64,000 nt of DNA, taken from contig NZ_CP014943.1 in the NCBI RefSeq assembly GCF_002077175.1, forward strand, positions 4,340,001 through 4,404,000, read 5' to 3'. Each line of letters begins with the position of its first letter. Position 1 is the first letter of the stretch. The notes beneath the pieces were generated by a model. It ran no database searches and was not told the DNA's origin. It saw only the letters and a program-made list of their open reading frames with translations. Shown piece by piece: positions 9,405 through 18,029 of the stretch. The stretch is from Colwellia sp. PAMC 21821. GTDB taxonomy: Bacteria; Pseudomonadota; Gammaproteobacteria; Enterobacterales; Alteromonadaceae. Made by a program: the position numbers and the translations under genes.

Positions 9405-12400
9405 CTATTTATTAATAAAGCTTGTGGCAGTATTTCCGTTCGGTTCACGCATATCACCACGATACAAAATTAAGGTATCTTCGGGTAAGCCAATAGACAT
9501 TATATTCGCTTTAGAAAAGTCAGCAGGGTAAAAACCAACTTTTGCAGACTCGTCACCAACCTCAACTTCAGACATCATCGACAAGGCTAAAATTGGCGCT
9601 GTTGGGAATATTTTATACCAACGAGTGCCTGATGGATTGTCAAAGCTATCAGGCGTAAGTGCAGCTAGTTGCTCAGGTGTTTGTACACCAACGACCTTCT
9701 TCGCTTGCAAGTCGTTTCTGGTTAATTGACTTGGTGTTTTGCCATATAAATTAGCTAAATACTCTCTGTTAGCATCAGTAATCAAATAAGTAATGTTATT
9801 ACCTACTTCTGCAACAGGTGCATCAAAAACAGTTTGTCTTAATGAAATGTCACCTTTAATCACTAAGTTGTTAATGCGACCACGGGTTAAGTCACGACAG
9901 CTTGTTTTGCAATTAAATGAGCCTTTACCAACAAGTAAGGCAGTACCACTATCAATAGCTTCAATGTTTTCAACGGTTATGTCTTTCATTATTTTAGCGT
10001 GCGGTTTTAGCCAAACACCGGTAAAACCGTTGGTCACTTTTACGTTTGAAATGTTAATTTTATTCATTGACGAGAAATAAGGTCCTGAACGGTTAAAGTT
10101 GTCATTATCCGTACCATTACCGGCTTCAAGACGAACGCCAATGCCATTAAAGGCTTCAATGTTGTCAATTTCAATCCAGTCACCACCGTAAACTTGAACT
10201 ACACCGTAACCGGTATGAGCATGGATAGCTTTAATGTTTTTAATTGAGCCCTTAACCGGTGTACGGCCATAAGTAGGGTTACGTTGAATAGCAAACATAT
10301 CAGGAATAATTTCGCCAGAATCGTTAATAAAATCACCATTACTATTAGTAGCTAATGGAATGTTAACTTGGTTCATAGGTCTATTGAGGCTTGTACTTCC
10401 TTCAGGATTTTGAACATAACGCTCTTTTAAATAAAGTGGCGAAGAACCGAAGCGATAAGTATAAGAGCCATCTTTATAATCAGCGTCGGCAAACATTTGC
10501 ACAGCAACAGATTCGGTATGATTGTCTGCAATATTAATATCTGAGATGGCGAAATTTTTAACATAAAATAAGCCAACAGGAATTGCTCGGGTTAAATTAA
10601 CTACACCGTTACCATTTCCGCCAACCATATACCCATAATCATGCGGCATATTGGTTGTAGCATCTATAGTAAACTTCTCACCAGCTACGGTTGATCTTAC
10701 TTCAACATTCTCAATACGATTTGCTAATAAATTACTTGGGCCATTACTGCGACCAAATGAGAATAAAAATTGACGATTAGGTTTGTTTTTATTTCTAGCA
10801 TCATTTGGGCTAGTAGGGTAAAGATCTTCTTTAATCCCACGCATTTCTAAAACAACACCGGGCTCAACTTCAATTCTCACATTAGAAGGAACGGCAATAT
10901 GAGATAAACTAAAACGATTTTGACCATTGCTATTAGCGAGTAATCTCACCACACCGCCATCAGTTTCATTTTTTGCCTGGTTCAACGCTGTTTTTAAACG
11001 CGCCGTGTCATTGACTGTATCAACAAACTCATTGGCTGCAATCAACTCGTTAGGCGTATCATCAAATACTTTGTTTTCAAAAAAACCAACATTAACTGTA
11101 GTCACACCAAATTCATCGGTATAACCGGTATAGCCATCTAAGTCTGTATCAAGTAGTGGGTCAACTCCTGGATCAGGTGTTGGGGTTGGATCTGGTGTTG
11201 TTACTGAGCCATAACTTACCACAGAGAGTTTTGCGATAGCTAAATTAGCACCATCTGTTGTTCTAAATCTAAAGCGAATTTTAGTTGCTGACACATTAGC
11301 ATTAGCGGTAAAAGTATTTACACCAGGGTTTGCATCGCCCCAACTTTTAAGAACTACCCAGCCACTAGCGTTTTTATGTGCCACTTCCCAGCTAGTTACT
11401 TGTGAATCTGGTGAGTCACTTTGAGTAAAGCTAAATTCTAGCCCAGCACTTTCTTCAATATCAAAAATAATGTAGACATTGCTATTAGCTGCACCAACCA
11501 AAGTTGCAGTTGCCTCTTGAGTGTTATCGCTATTAAGTAAATTATTTAATGTCGTGTTTTCCCAATGAGAGCTTGGTGCGATATTAGCCGCTAGTAATAA
11601 GTTTGCCGAAGGTTCAGGCGTTGGCTCAGGATCCGGTGTAGGTTCAGGAGTAGGGTCTGGGTCAGGTGTCGGATCAGGAGTAGGATCAGGTGTAGGGTCC
11701 GGCTCTGGGTCAGGTGTCGGGTCAGGAATTGGATCAGGTATTACTGTTGATTGAGATGCGCCTGTTATAACAATTGAGTATTCATCAATTGCCAATGTAG
11801 CTCCCGGCGTTACTTGTACCCATCTAAAATCCGCAACCATATGCGTTGGTGCTGCAGGGTTTGAACCAAAAACAGTCCAAGTTTGTGGAATTGTAAATTG
11901 TTTTCCATTGGTACCGTCCACAACAAACTCTTTGTAAACCCACTTGCCGTGATCCTCAACGCTAATCTCGGTTGAGAATAAAACGCCTTCATTGCGTCGT
12001 GGAGTAATACCACCGGCGGCTAATGATTTTTCAGGGTAAATAGTATGGACAATTTTAGTATCGATAGGATTAGGGTGTGTTACTTTAACCCAAGCGGCTA
12101 CTTTAAATTGTTCGCCAACATTAACCGCAGCACTTAATTGATCAAACACACCTTCAGCATTCCAATCGGCGTTGTTATTACTGTTCCAATATTGAAAACC
12201 ATTATTGTTGTTGCTGCCACCAACGTTAGAACCTTTAGTCCATTCTATTGCTTTTCCAATAATAGCGTCGCTTGTAATATCAACAGTTCCGAAATTAGTA
12301 TTCATGGCTCTAATGAGTGGATCTACTGAGTCGCTTTCAAAATCGGTATCTAATGAATAAGTTGAATTTTCAATGTTATAACATGCAGCATTATTTTCGA

Positions 12401-13052
12401 CAGTAAAATTTATTGTTGCTTCATGATTCACAGCATTAGCATCGGTATAAGTAGCCGTTACCGTTGATGCACCTAGCGTTCCTTGGTTAAATTTGATTAA
12501 CGCTGTTTCGCTTGTAAGGGCATTTAACGTTTCATTTTCTACCGTGATGTCTGCACCGCTAAATGTAATATCAAAACCTGCAGGGAAATCACCTTCGCTC
12601 CACATCGCTTTTAACTCAACAGGTGTACATGAAGAGATAGTTTGGTAATTAGTAGATAATAAAACGTCGCCAATAATTGGTGTAGAGGCTTCATCTGCTG
12701 AAAATGTCCATGTCAAAGCACTTTCGTCAAAGCTATGTCTACGGTTTATTTTAACGGTAAAAGTGTCGTTACTTACTGAAGATTCATCGGCGCCTATATC
12801 ACCAAAAATCAAATCACCCTCGTTTACTACAATATGCTGAGAGCTTGACTCTAGTTGCGCAGTAACATTTTGCAAGTTAGTACCAGTATTAGTTATTGTG
12901 CCCTTGAAGGTATAATTATAATCGCTTCTCCCGGACCTTTCTTTTTTAACCAGTTCATAGTTTACAAAGCCTAACTCTGCACAAACACTGTTTGAAAATA
13001 ACAGTCCGATAAAAGTATAAAATGAAAAAACTACTTTATTTTTAGCTAGCAT
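9405..13052 (-). CDS. Secreted multidomain beta-helix protein related to GH82 iota-carrageenases
   Basis: A 1215-residue exported protein: signal peptide (1-25), a beta-rich N-terminal region, a carbohydrate-binding-like module (about 230-432), a Pro-Asp linker (438-482), a second jelly-roll/discoidin-like module (484-615), a second linker (619-632), then a right-handed beta-helix (about 665-1050). Compared with the GH82 iota-carrageenase of Alteromonas fortis as I recall it, the helix aligns around GYGVVQVYG and IGVRLEAG. Q953, E976 and H1018 fall on active-site residues Q222, E245 and H281, with Q-E spacing of 23 in both. The partner carboxylate D247 is replaced by G978. It may be a divergent glycoside hydrolase or an inactive binding protein. 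The gene starts 1 bp after the stop of the PEP-CTERM gene, after a GGAG site, so the two form an operon. Confidence 0.7.
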   Translation of the reverse strand: MLAKNKVVFSFYTFIGLLFSNSVCAELGFVNYELVKKERSGRSDYNYTFKGTITNTGTNLQNVTAQLESSSQHIVVNEGDLIFGDIGADESSVSNDTFTVKINRRHSFDESALTWTFSADEASTPIIGDVLLSTNYQTISSCTPVELKAMWSEGDFPAGFDITFSGADITVENETLNALTSETALIKFNQGTLGASTVTATYTDANAVNHEATINFTVENNAACYNIENSTYSLDTDFESDSVDPLIRAMNTNFGTVDITSDAIIGKAIEWTKGSNVGGSNNNNGFQYWNSNNNADWNAEGVFDQLSAAVNVGEQFKVAAWVKVTHPNPIDTKIVHTIYPEKSLAAGGITPRRNEGVLFSTEISVEDHGKWVYKEFVVDGTNGKQFTIPQTWTVFGSNPAAPTHMVADFRWVQVTPGATLAIDEYSIVITGASQSTVIPDPIPDPTPDPEPDPTPDPTPDPTPDPDPTPEPTPDPEPTPEPSANLLLAANIAPSSHWENTTLNNLLNSDNTQEATATLVGAANSNVYIIFDIEESAGLEFSFTQSDSPDSQVTSWEVAHKNASGWVVLKSWGDANPGVNTFTANANVSATKIRFRFRTTDGANLAIAKLSVVSYGSVTTPDPTPTPDPGVDPLLDTDLDGYTGYTDEFGVTTVNVGFFENKVFDDTPNELIAANEFVDTVNDTARLKTALNQAKNETDGGVVRLLANSNGQNRFSLSHIAVPSNVRIEVEPGVVLEMRGIKEDLYPTSPNDARNKNKPNRQFLFSFGRSNGPSNLLANRIENVEVRSTVAGEKFTIDATTNMPHDYGYMVGGNGNGVVNLTRAIPVGLFYVKNFAISDINIADNHTESVAVQMFADADYKDGSYTYRFGSSPLYLKERYVQNPEGSTSLNRPMNQVNIPLATNSNGDFINDSGEIIPDMFAIQRNPTYGRTPVKGSIKNIKAIHAHTGYGVVQVYGGDWIEIDNIEAFNGIGVRLEAGNGTDNDNFNRSGPYFSSMNKINISNVKVTNGFTGVWLKPHAKIMKDITVENIEAIDSGTALLVGKGSFNCKTSCRDLTRGRINNLVIKGDISLRQTVFDAPVAEVGNNITYLITDANREYLANLYGKTPSQLTRNDLQAKKVVGVQTPEQLAALTPDSFDNPSGTRWYKIFPTAPILALSMMSEVEVGDESAKVGFYPADFSKANIMSIGLPEDTLILYRGDMREPNGNTATSFINK
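11607..11741 (-). repeat. Low-complexity Pro-Asp/Pro-Glu linker coding repeat
   Basis: Degenerate 6- and 12-base repeats encode about 45 residues of alternating PD/PT/PE units between two modules of the GH82-like protein. Such acidic Pro linkers commonly separate binding and catalytic modules in secreted marine polysaccharidases. The repeated DNA could change length by slippage without shifting frame. Confidence 0.9.
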
Positions 13053-13053
13053 T

Positions 13054-13623
13054 TTACTCTCCTTGTCGACGTGTTAAAGCACTAGACATTAATAGCATTA
13101 ATGCTAAAACAAAAATAACAAGCGTTGAAGGTTCAGGCACTTGCTTTGCTGATAGGGCAACAGTTCCATCACTAATTAAGTCAAAAGTATCAGCATTGTA
13201 TATTTCAAACAATTGTACATATGAGAGTAAATCGTTAGAACCAAGCCATTCAAAAGATATAATTAAAGAGTTTAATTCTTGGCCTATTGTTAAAGGATCA
13301 TAAAGAGCAAGACCGTCTAGTATTCCAGACTCAGCGACACCAAAAATAAGCTCGGGATCTGCAGAAAAGAAATCCCAATTTAAAGGACTATTTACTAAAG
13401 AAATATTTTGAAATAGCCCATAGTCAAAATAAAAAGTAATACCATCAATGGGTTCAGTAGGACCATCATTGACGATACTGTATTGCAATTCATAATAATT
13501 TGGCAGGGTGCTATTTGTTATCTCTGCTGTTATTAACGTAGCATTCGTGAAGCTACTTGAAATTAAGCCAACCATCAAACAGGTTAACTTTATTATATTT
13601 TTACACGTTAAATTTAATTTCAT
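13054..13623 (-). CDS. PEP-CTERM sorting domain-containing protein
   Basis: A 189-residue exported protein. It has an N-terminal signal peptide (about 1-28) and at the C-terminus the tripartite PEP-CTERM signal: VPEPST at 162-167, a hydrophobic segment, then a basic end with R184-R185. This signal is recognised by exosortase/EpsH systems, which process proteins linked with extracellular polysaccharide (family knowledge); no exosortase is in the window. The middle part is acidic and beta-rich with no domain I recognise. It is the first gene of an operon with the GH82-like protein, 1 bp between stop and start. AGGAT upstream supports the start. Confidence 0.85.
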   Translation of the reverse strand: MKLNLTCKNIIKLTCLMVGLISSSFTNATLITAEITNSTLPNYYELQYSIVNDGPTEPIDGITFYFDYGLFQNISLVNSPLNWDFFSADPELIFGVAESGILDGLALYDPLTIGQELNSLIISFEWLGSNDLLSYVQLFEIYNADTFDLISDGTVALSAKQVPEPSTLVIFVLALMLLMSSALTRRQGE

Positions 13624-14185
13624 TTTTATTATCCTAAATTTTATATGCGATTAATCACCAAACAACTAGTGATTCATAACCCCAAGAATTAACCTCACCA
13701 CTAAGCATCTATTTTGTACTTTTTTATAGTGATGAAGCATTTTTTGCACAAGCGACAAACATCATACCTTTGCAATTGTATAACCTATATCAATATGGTA
13801 CCTTTGTAAATATGATGGATGAAATGATATTTTAATAACCAGAAGCTGGGTGTTAATTAATCATAAATAAATACAAGAAAAACGATGAGTAAACTCAACT
13901 AGAGTCGAAATAATAAGGTTTTGGCTTAAAGGTACTTCAAGCAAGAAAACAAGCCTTACAGGTGCTTTGTCTTTTGCTAAATAAAAATTGGAGTTGTAAT
14001 AAAGAGTGGATCAGTAATAAATTCAAATTGCATCAGCTCATTAATTTATTTAAAAATAATAGAATATTTAATTTGACCAAGTGTTTTTAAGGTTAGTGGA
14101 ACTTGGATTACTAGGCCCGATTGTCTAGCATCAAGTCTTAACGCCAAAGCATCTTTATATCTAGAATCCTAAGGAATTAATTAAA
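13624..14185. other. Intergenic region between divergent PEP-CTERM and fbaA-like genes
   Basis: About 560 bp with no convincing ORF. It must hold the divergent promoters of the PEP-CTERM/GH82 operon and the aldolase. TACCTTTG occurs twice (about 13766 and 13799), which could be regulatory, but I could not define an operator. AAGGAA at about 14170 is the aldolase ribosome-binding site. Confidence 0.5.
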
Positions 14186-15265
14186 ATGAAAGGTTTATCT
14201 GAACAAGTTAATAGTGGCTTCGTCTTTGGTGAAGATCTTAGTGTACTTTTTGATTATGCCAAAATTAATCAGTTCGCCTATCCCGCTGTTAATGTTATCG
14301 GTACTAACTCAGTTAATGCCGCACTAGAAGCAGCAAGCGAAATAAACTCACCGATTATTATTCAATTGTCATACTCTGGTGCTGAATTTTTTATTGGTAA
14401 AGGACATAAGTTATCACCAATGGATGCTGCTATAGAAGGCGGTGTTATAGCCGCTAAGTACATTAAAGATGTCGCAAAAATTTATGGTATTCCCGTGATA
14501 ATTAATACTGATCATGCCTCAAAAAAATTATTACCTTGGATTGATGGCTTACTTGCCCACAGCGAAGCGTCTTTTAAACTGACAGGTGAGCCATTATTTA
14601 GCTCACACATGATTGATTTGTCAGAAGAGACACTAGAAGAAAATATTGGAATATGTGCGGGTTACCTCAAACGTATGGCTGCAATAGGTATGACCTTAGA
14701 GATTGAACTAGGATGTACTGGTGGCGAAGAGGATGGGGTTGATAATAGCCACCTTGATGCCTCATTACTTTATACCCAGCCCGAAGATGTCGCTTATGCT
14801 TACGAGCAATTAAGTCGAGTGAGTGATTCATTCACCATTGCAGCTTCATTTGGCAATGTTCATGGCGTTTATAAACCAGGTAATGTGCAATTAACGCCTA
14901 AAATATTAAAAAATTCACAAGCTTTTGTTTCAAAAAAATATGGGTTAGGTCATAACGCTTTGAACTTTGTTTTTCATGGTGGCTCTGGCTCTGCACCAGC
15001 TGAAATTACCGAAGCTATTGGCTATGGCGTGATAAAAATGAATATAGATACCGATACTCAGTGGGCAAGTTGGCAGGGTGTTGCTACTTATTATCAAGAA
15101 AATAAAGCATTCCTTCAAAGCCAAATTGGTAACCCTTTAGGTGAAGATAGCCCAAACAAGAAATATTACGACCCACGAGTTTGGTTACGAAAAGTAGAGC
15201 AATCGATGGCTGAGCGTCTTGTACTTTCATTTAAAGAACTTAATTGCCTTGATAGGTATAAATGA
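14186..15265 (+). CDS. fbaA: Class II fructose-bisphosphate aldolase
   Basis: A 359-residue zinc aldolase that cleaves fructose 1,6-bisphosphate (or a close ketose bisphosphate) to dihydroxyacetone phosphate and an aldehyde. Length and numbering match E. coli FbaA: D109 and zinc ligands H110 (NTDHASKK), E174 (LEIELGCTGG), H226 (GNVHGVY) and H264 (FVFHGGSGS), followed by the NIDTDTQWA phosphate-binding loop. All key residues are intact. It stands alone, downstream of a long intergenic region and next to the tRNA-Ser remnants. It could be the housekeeping aldolase or an extra copy serving galactose-derived sugars; the window alone cannot decide. Confidence 0.92.
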   Translation: MKGLSEQVNSGFVFGEDLSVLFDYAKINQFAYPAVNVIGTNSVNAALEAASEINSPIIIQLSYSGAEFFIGKGHKLSPMDAAIEGGVIAAKYIKDVAKIYGIPVIINTDHASKKLLPWIDGLLAHSEASFKLTGEPLFSSHMIDLSEETLEENIGICAGYLKRMAAIGMTLEIELGCTGGEEDGVDNSHLDASLLYTQPEDVAYAYEQLSRVSDSFTIAASFGNVHGVYKPGNVQLTPKILKNSQAFVSKKYGLGHNALNFVFHGGSGSAPAEITEAIGYGVIKMNIDTDTQWASWQGVATYYQENKAFLQSQIGNPLGEDSPNKKYYDPRVWLRKVEQSMAERLVLSFKELNCLDRYK

Positions 15266-15525
15266 AAACATAAAGTGTTCAATTCTATGTATATAGCTAG
15301 ATAATGTTGAAATTTAATTATTTATATTGAGCAAAGAACTTTTAATCTATAGAAAATAAGAAATATTCATTAGTATGTATTTGATTTCTGTTAATTAACA
15401 AGTAAAAAAAAATGATTAAAATCTTTTCCGAATATTAATCAAGCTTATTACGGTTATATTGGCCTGAAAAGCCGCTTGTTATTCGGAATAAAATCACTAA
15501 CTCATTGAATTTAAACATGTAGGTT

Positions 15526-15589
15526 TCGGTCTTGAAAACCGGCAAGGGTTTGTAGCCCTTCTAGAGTTCAAATCTCTATCTCACCGCCA
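15526..15589 (+). pseudogene. 5'-truncated tRNA-Ser(UGA)
   Basis: From the anticodon arm to the 3' end this is a good type II tRNA: a 5-bp anticodon stem (with a T-G first pair) around loop CTTGAAA (anticodon TGA), a long variable arm AAGGG/CCCTT, the T-arm TAGAG/CTCTA with loop TTCAAAT, acceptor 3' strand TCTCACC, G discriminator and encoded CCA (15587-15589). The matching 5' acceptor strand (GGTGAGA) and D-arm are absent from the preceding sequence. The fragment is therefore not a functional tRNA. A 3' half starting at the anticodon arm is what tRNA-targeted integration leaves at the distal att site. Confidence 0.85.
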
Positions 15590-15602
15590 CATTATAGAGA
15601 AG

Positions 15603-15634
15603 CCCGTTAATTCGAAAGAGTTAACGGGTTTTTT
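15603..15634 (+). terminator. Intrinsic terminator after tRNA-Ser remnant
   Basis: Stem CCCGTTAA/TTAACGGG (15603-15610 and 15621-15628) with a 10-nt loop, followed by six Ts. It follows the CCA of the tRNA remnant by 13 bp, as a native tRNA terminator would. Confidence 0.88.
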
Positions 15635-15670
15635 GCTATCTCACTGTTTAGTTTTATAAAAAGGCTTTGT

Positions 15671-15784
15671 AGCGCTAATCCTTCGAGTAGAGTTCAAATC
15701 TCTATCTCACCGCCACATTAAGAAAAGGCGCTAATCGAAAGATTAGCGCCTTTTTGCTTTTTTGGGTTTATAAAGTGGAATTTT
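15671..15784 (+). repeat. 114-bp tandem unit 1: tRNA-Ser T-arm/CCA fragment plus terminator
   Basis: Contains the T-arm to CCA end of the tRNA-Ser (15688-15715), identical to the longer remnant over these 28 bases, preceded by AGCGCTAATCCTTCGAG and followed by a terminator: perfect 10-bp stem GGCGCTAATC/GATTAGCGCC (15727-15736, 15741-15750), GAAA loop, T5. The unit repeats at exactly 114 bp. Confidence 0.88.
15727..15755 (+). terminator. Intrinsic terminator in tandem unit 1
   Basis: Perfect 10-bp GC-rich stem with a GAAA tetraloop and five Ts, 11 bp after the second CCA end. The upstream AAAA lets it also work on the minus strand. Confidence 0.9.
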
Positions 15785-15898
15785 AGCGCTAATCCTTCGA
15801 GTAGAGTTCAAATCTCTATCTCACCGCCACATTAAGAGAAGGCGCTAATCGAATGGTTAGCGCCTTTTTGATTTTTTGGGTATTTAATTTTTAGTAAG
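15785..15898 (+). repeat. 114-bp tandem unit 2: tRNA-Ser T-arm/CCA fragment plus terminator
   Basis: Second copy of the unit, with the T-arm/CCA block at 15802-15829 and the terminator at 15841-15869. It differs from unit 1 at a few bases, mainly in the hairpin loop and the tail after it. Together with the larger remnant, three tRNA-Ser 3' ends lie within about 270 bp. Confidence 0.88.
15841..15869 (+). terminator. Intrinsic terminator in tandem unit 2
   Basis: Stem GGCGCTAATC/GGTTAGCGCC (one wobble pair), 4-nt loop, T5. It may also serve the minus-strand sugar dehydrogenase gene that ends at 15957. Confidence 0.85.
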
Positions 15899-15956
15899 AT
15901 AGTTTGTAGCTGTAATCAAAATAAAACATAAATACATTGATTAGTTCAACTGATTA

Positions 15957-17072
15957 CTAATTTGGTGATAACTTTAATAATTCGCCTTGAGCACTGTCAG
16001 TCAAAATATAAATATAGCCGTCTGGACCGGTTCTAATATCACGGATCCTTTGTTTGCGATCAGCCAACATTGTTTCTTGTTCAACGACTTTATCGTCTTC
16101 TAAACTTAATCGTCTTACACTTTTCCCTGCGAGGGCGGCGATAAATAAATCACCTTGCCATTGGGGGAAAATGTTACCTTGATACTCTGTCATGCCCGCG
16201 GGTGCGATAGATGGAACCCAATATGTAACGGGTTGCTCCATGCCTTTTGCTTCTTTGAAAGGCGAGATTATAGCGCCTGAATAATCTACGCCATGCGTAA
16301 TGGCTGGCCAGCCATAATTAACGCCCGGTTTAACTAAATTTAATTCGTCACCACCTTTAGGGCCATGTTCATGCAACCAAACCTTTTTATTTTTACTGAC
16401 TAATATGGCTTGTGGATTACGATGGCCAAAAGTGTATATTTCAGGTCTTACATTCTTTTGGCCGATAAAAGGGTTATCTTGTGGAATACTGCCGTCAGTG
16501 TTTATTCTCAGTACTTTCCCTAACATGCTTTCAAGCGATTGTGCTTGGTCGCGGAAATTAAAACCATCACCTGCAGTTATCAAAAGGGTACCATCAGGTA
16601 AGAAAGTCATTCTTGCGCCATGATGATGCGGAGTATTTCTACTCGAGCCGGTAAATATCACTTTAGTCTGTTGTAATGACATGCCTTGTAATGTCGCGCT
16701 GATCACTTCAACAAAGTTATTGCTTGCTGTGCCGCCGCTGTAAGATATATAAAGTTTTTGGTTTGTGGCAAAGTTAGGATCTAAAACAACATCAAATAGT
16801 CCTGCGGGGCCTGCAACATAAATATCAGGCAACCCAGAAATTTCTTGTTCAAGCAATTTACCATTTCTTACCACTCTTAAACTGCCGCCACGCTCGGTAA
16901 CCAACATATCATTATTAGGTAAAAAAGCGATAGACCAAGGAAATTTCAAATTTTCAACAACGGTTGATACTTTATATTCTTTAGTTTGTGTTTCAGCATA
17001 AGTGAAAGTGCTAGCAATGAGTAAACATAAACTAATGCTAAGCTTTTTAAATAAGTGATGATTACTTTTCAT
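15957..17072 (-). CDS. PQQ-dependent aldose sugar dehydrogenase family protein
   Basis: A 371-residue periplasmic six-bladed beta-propeller of the soluble aldose sugar dehydrogenase (Asd/YliI) family, which oxidises aldoses to lactones with pyrroloquinoline quinone. Seen: a signal peptide ending about A26, the opening FPWSIAFLPN...VTERGG, THHHGA-type motif NTPHHHGARM, GDGFNFRDQAQ, GHRNPQA, HEHGPKGGDELN and NYGWP. Length is normal. The gene overlaps by 11 bp the end of a small membrane-protein gene, so the two are co-transcribed. Lactones made here could be substrates for an SMP-30-type lactonase such as that at 2243, although that one is cytosolic (inference). No PQQ synthesis genes are in the window. 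Confidence 0.88.
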   Translation of the reverse strand: MKSNHHLFKKLSISLCLLIASTFTYAETQTKEYKVSTVVENLKFPWSIAFLPNNDMLVTERGGSLRVVRNGKLLEQEISGLPDIYVAGPAGLFDVVLDPNFATNQKLYISYSGGTASNNFVEVISATLQGMSLQQTKVIFTGSSRNTPHHHGARMTFLPDGTLLITAGDGFNFRDQAQSLESMLGKVLRINTDGSIPQDNPFIGQKNVRPEIYTFGHRNPQAILVSKNKKVWLHEHGPKGGDELNLVKPGVNYGWPAITHGVDYSGAIISPFKEAKGMEQPVTYWVPSIAPAGMTEYQGNIFPQWQGDLFIAALAGKSVRRLSLEDDKVVEQETMLADRKQRIRDIRTGPDGYIYILTDSAQGELLKLSPN

Positions 17073-17559
17073 TGTGATTACCTGAGTTAATGTTTTGTTT
17101 GTTATTACTATGAATATTATTACTTTGAATGTTCGTGCGTGATGTTAAAAAGGCGAAAAGCCATGCAGATAGCATACAACACACCGTGGCTAAAAATAAT
17201 CCCATCGGCGTTCGCACTGCAGCTATTATTGTTAAGTCCATATTATACTGAATAAGATACATGGTCAGAGGGAAAGTAGTACACCCAGCGGCAATATACC
17301 AAGCCATTCTGTTGCCACCCATAAATTTATGCGCGTATTTAGCAACAATAAAACCCAGTAAAAATCCTGGCGCTGTTAATAAATACAACACAGGACCTAG
17401 CCCGATTAAGTCTTTAATCGTGGCGTCTAAACGAACTTCGGTGGTTATGTTAAGTCCAAATGATTGCACGTCTGCTAATACTATTTGTGTAGAAACAATA
17501 CAAACAAGCAGGGTGGCAGTAATAGTTGTAAAAATAAAGAGTGCGATGGTTTTGAGCAT
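17062..17559 (-). CDS. Small hypothetical membrane protein, four predicted segments
   Basis: About 165 residues if translation starts at the ATG at 17559, which follows AAGG about 8 bases upstream; an in-frame start 36 bases earlier is less likely because it precedes that site. Four hydrophobic segments are visible, the first resembling a signal anchor, and the C-terminus is an Asn-rich hydrophilic tail. I recognise no domain. It is the first gene of an operon with the PQQ-type sugar dehydrogenase (11-bp overlap), so a membrane partner for that pathway is possible but unproven. Confidence 0.6.
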   Translation of the reverse strand: MLKTIALFIFTTITATLLVCIVSTQIVLADVQSFGLNITTEVRLDATIKDLIGLGPVLYLLTAPGFLLGFIVAKYAHKFMGGNRMAWYIAAGCTTFPLTMYLIQYNMDLTIIAAVRTPMGLFLATVCCMLSAWLFAFLTSRTNIQSNNIHSNNKQNINSGNHNEK

Positions 17560-17782
17560 ACATTGACCTTTTTTGAGTTCCGTTAATAGGTACACAATAT
17601 TGATTAAGTTTTTAACTATACACTGCTTTTAAAGATATTATATTAAGCTTGCACGAAAGGTTTTTAATGGGGGATTCAATAATATTATCAGTCAGCTCTA
17701 TATAAATCATGAAAAACAGCTTGAATATGCTGCTTTCCATGGCAACGGCAATAGGAAGTGTTTATTATATACCAACTGGTAA

Positions 17783-17974
17783 TTACCACTCATCATTGAT
17801 TATATTACGCGGAATTTATATGAATTTAGAACAAGCTTTATTGGTAATCGCCAATGCTCATGGCAACGAACTACCTGTAGAAGCGATAGCAGTAGTTAAA
17901 ACGAATTGGTCGGTATTTTATCCGGATTTAGAACGACTAATAGATCAATTTATCGCCGATGATACAACGCTAAC
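17783..17974 (+). repeat. 192-bp direct repeat, left copy
   Basis: Identical base for base to 28593-28784 at a constant offset of 10,810. It covers 37 bp of leader and the first ~155 bp of a SEC-C protein gene. The sequences diverge on both sides (one mismatch at the left border then loss of similarity; divergence after TAAC on the right). Confidence 0.97.
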
Positions 17975-18020
17975 TGATTTTACTGAACTTGTCACTAAAC
18001 CATCATTCAATGCAATATAG
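17820..18020 (+). pseudogene. Truncated 5' copy of the SEC-C/DUF1186-like gene
   Basis: The first 51 codons (starting MNLEQALLVI) are identical to the intact gene at 28630. After the repeat border the frame continues with an unrelated tail of about 15 codons (ending TKPSFNAI) and stops, giving a 66-codon chimera lacking the rest of the helical domain and the C-terminal SEC-C zinc motif. It is a duplication remnant, probably without function. Confidence 0.88.
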
Positions 18021-18029
18021 GGTATTAAG

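Noticed and set aside
11607..11741. Regulatory or mobile tandem repeat
   Set aside because: The repetition is explained by the Pro-Asp linker codons of the secreted protein.
15526..15589. Functional tRNA-Ser
   Set aside because: The 3' half folds well, but the 5' acceptor strand and D-arm complementary to it are not in the preceding sequence.
15603..15869. CRISPR array
   Set aside because: The repeated units are tRNA 3' ends with terminators, two of them tandem at 114 bp; there are no short regular repeats with unique spacers.
17709..18020. A separate 103-codon gene starting at 17709
   Set aside because: Most of it is the duplicated 5' end of the SEC-C gene; the extra N-terminal codons are unrelated leader sequence and the tail is a junction product.
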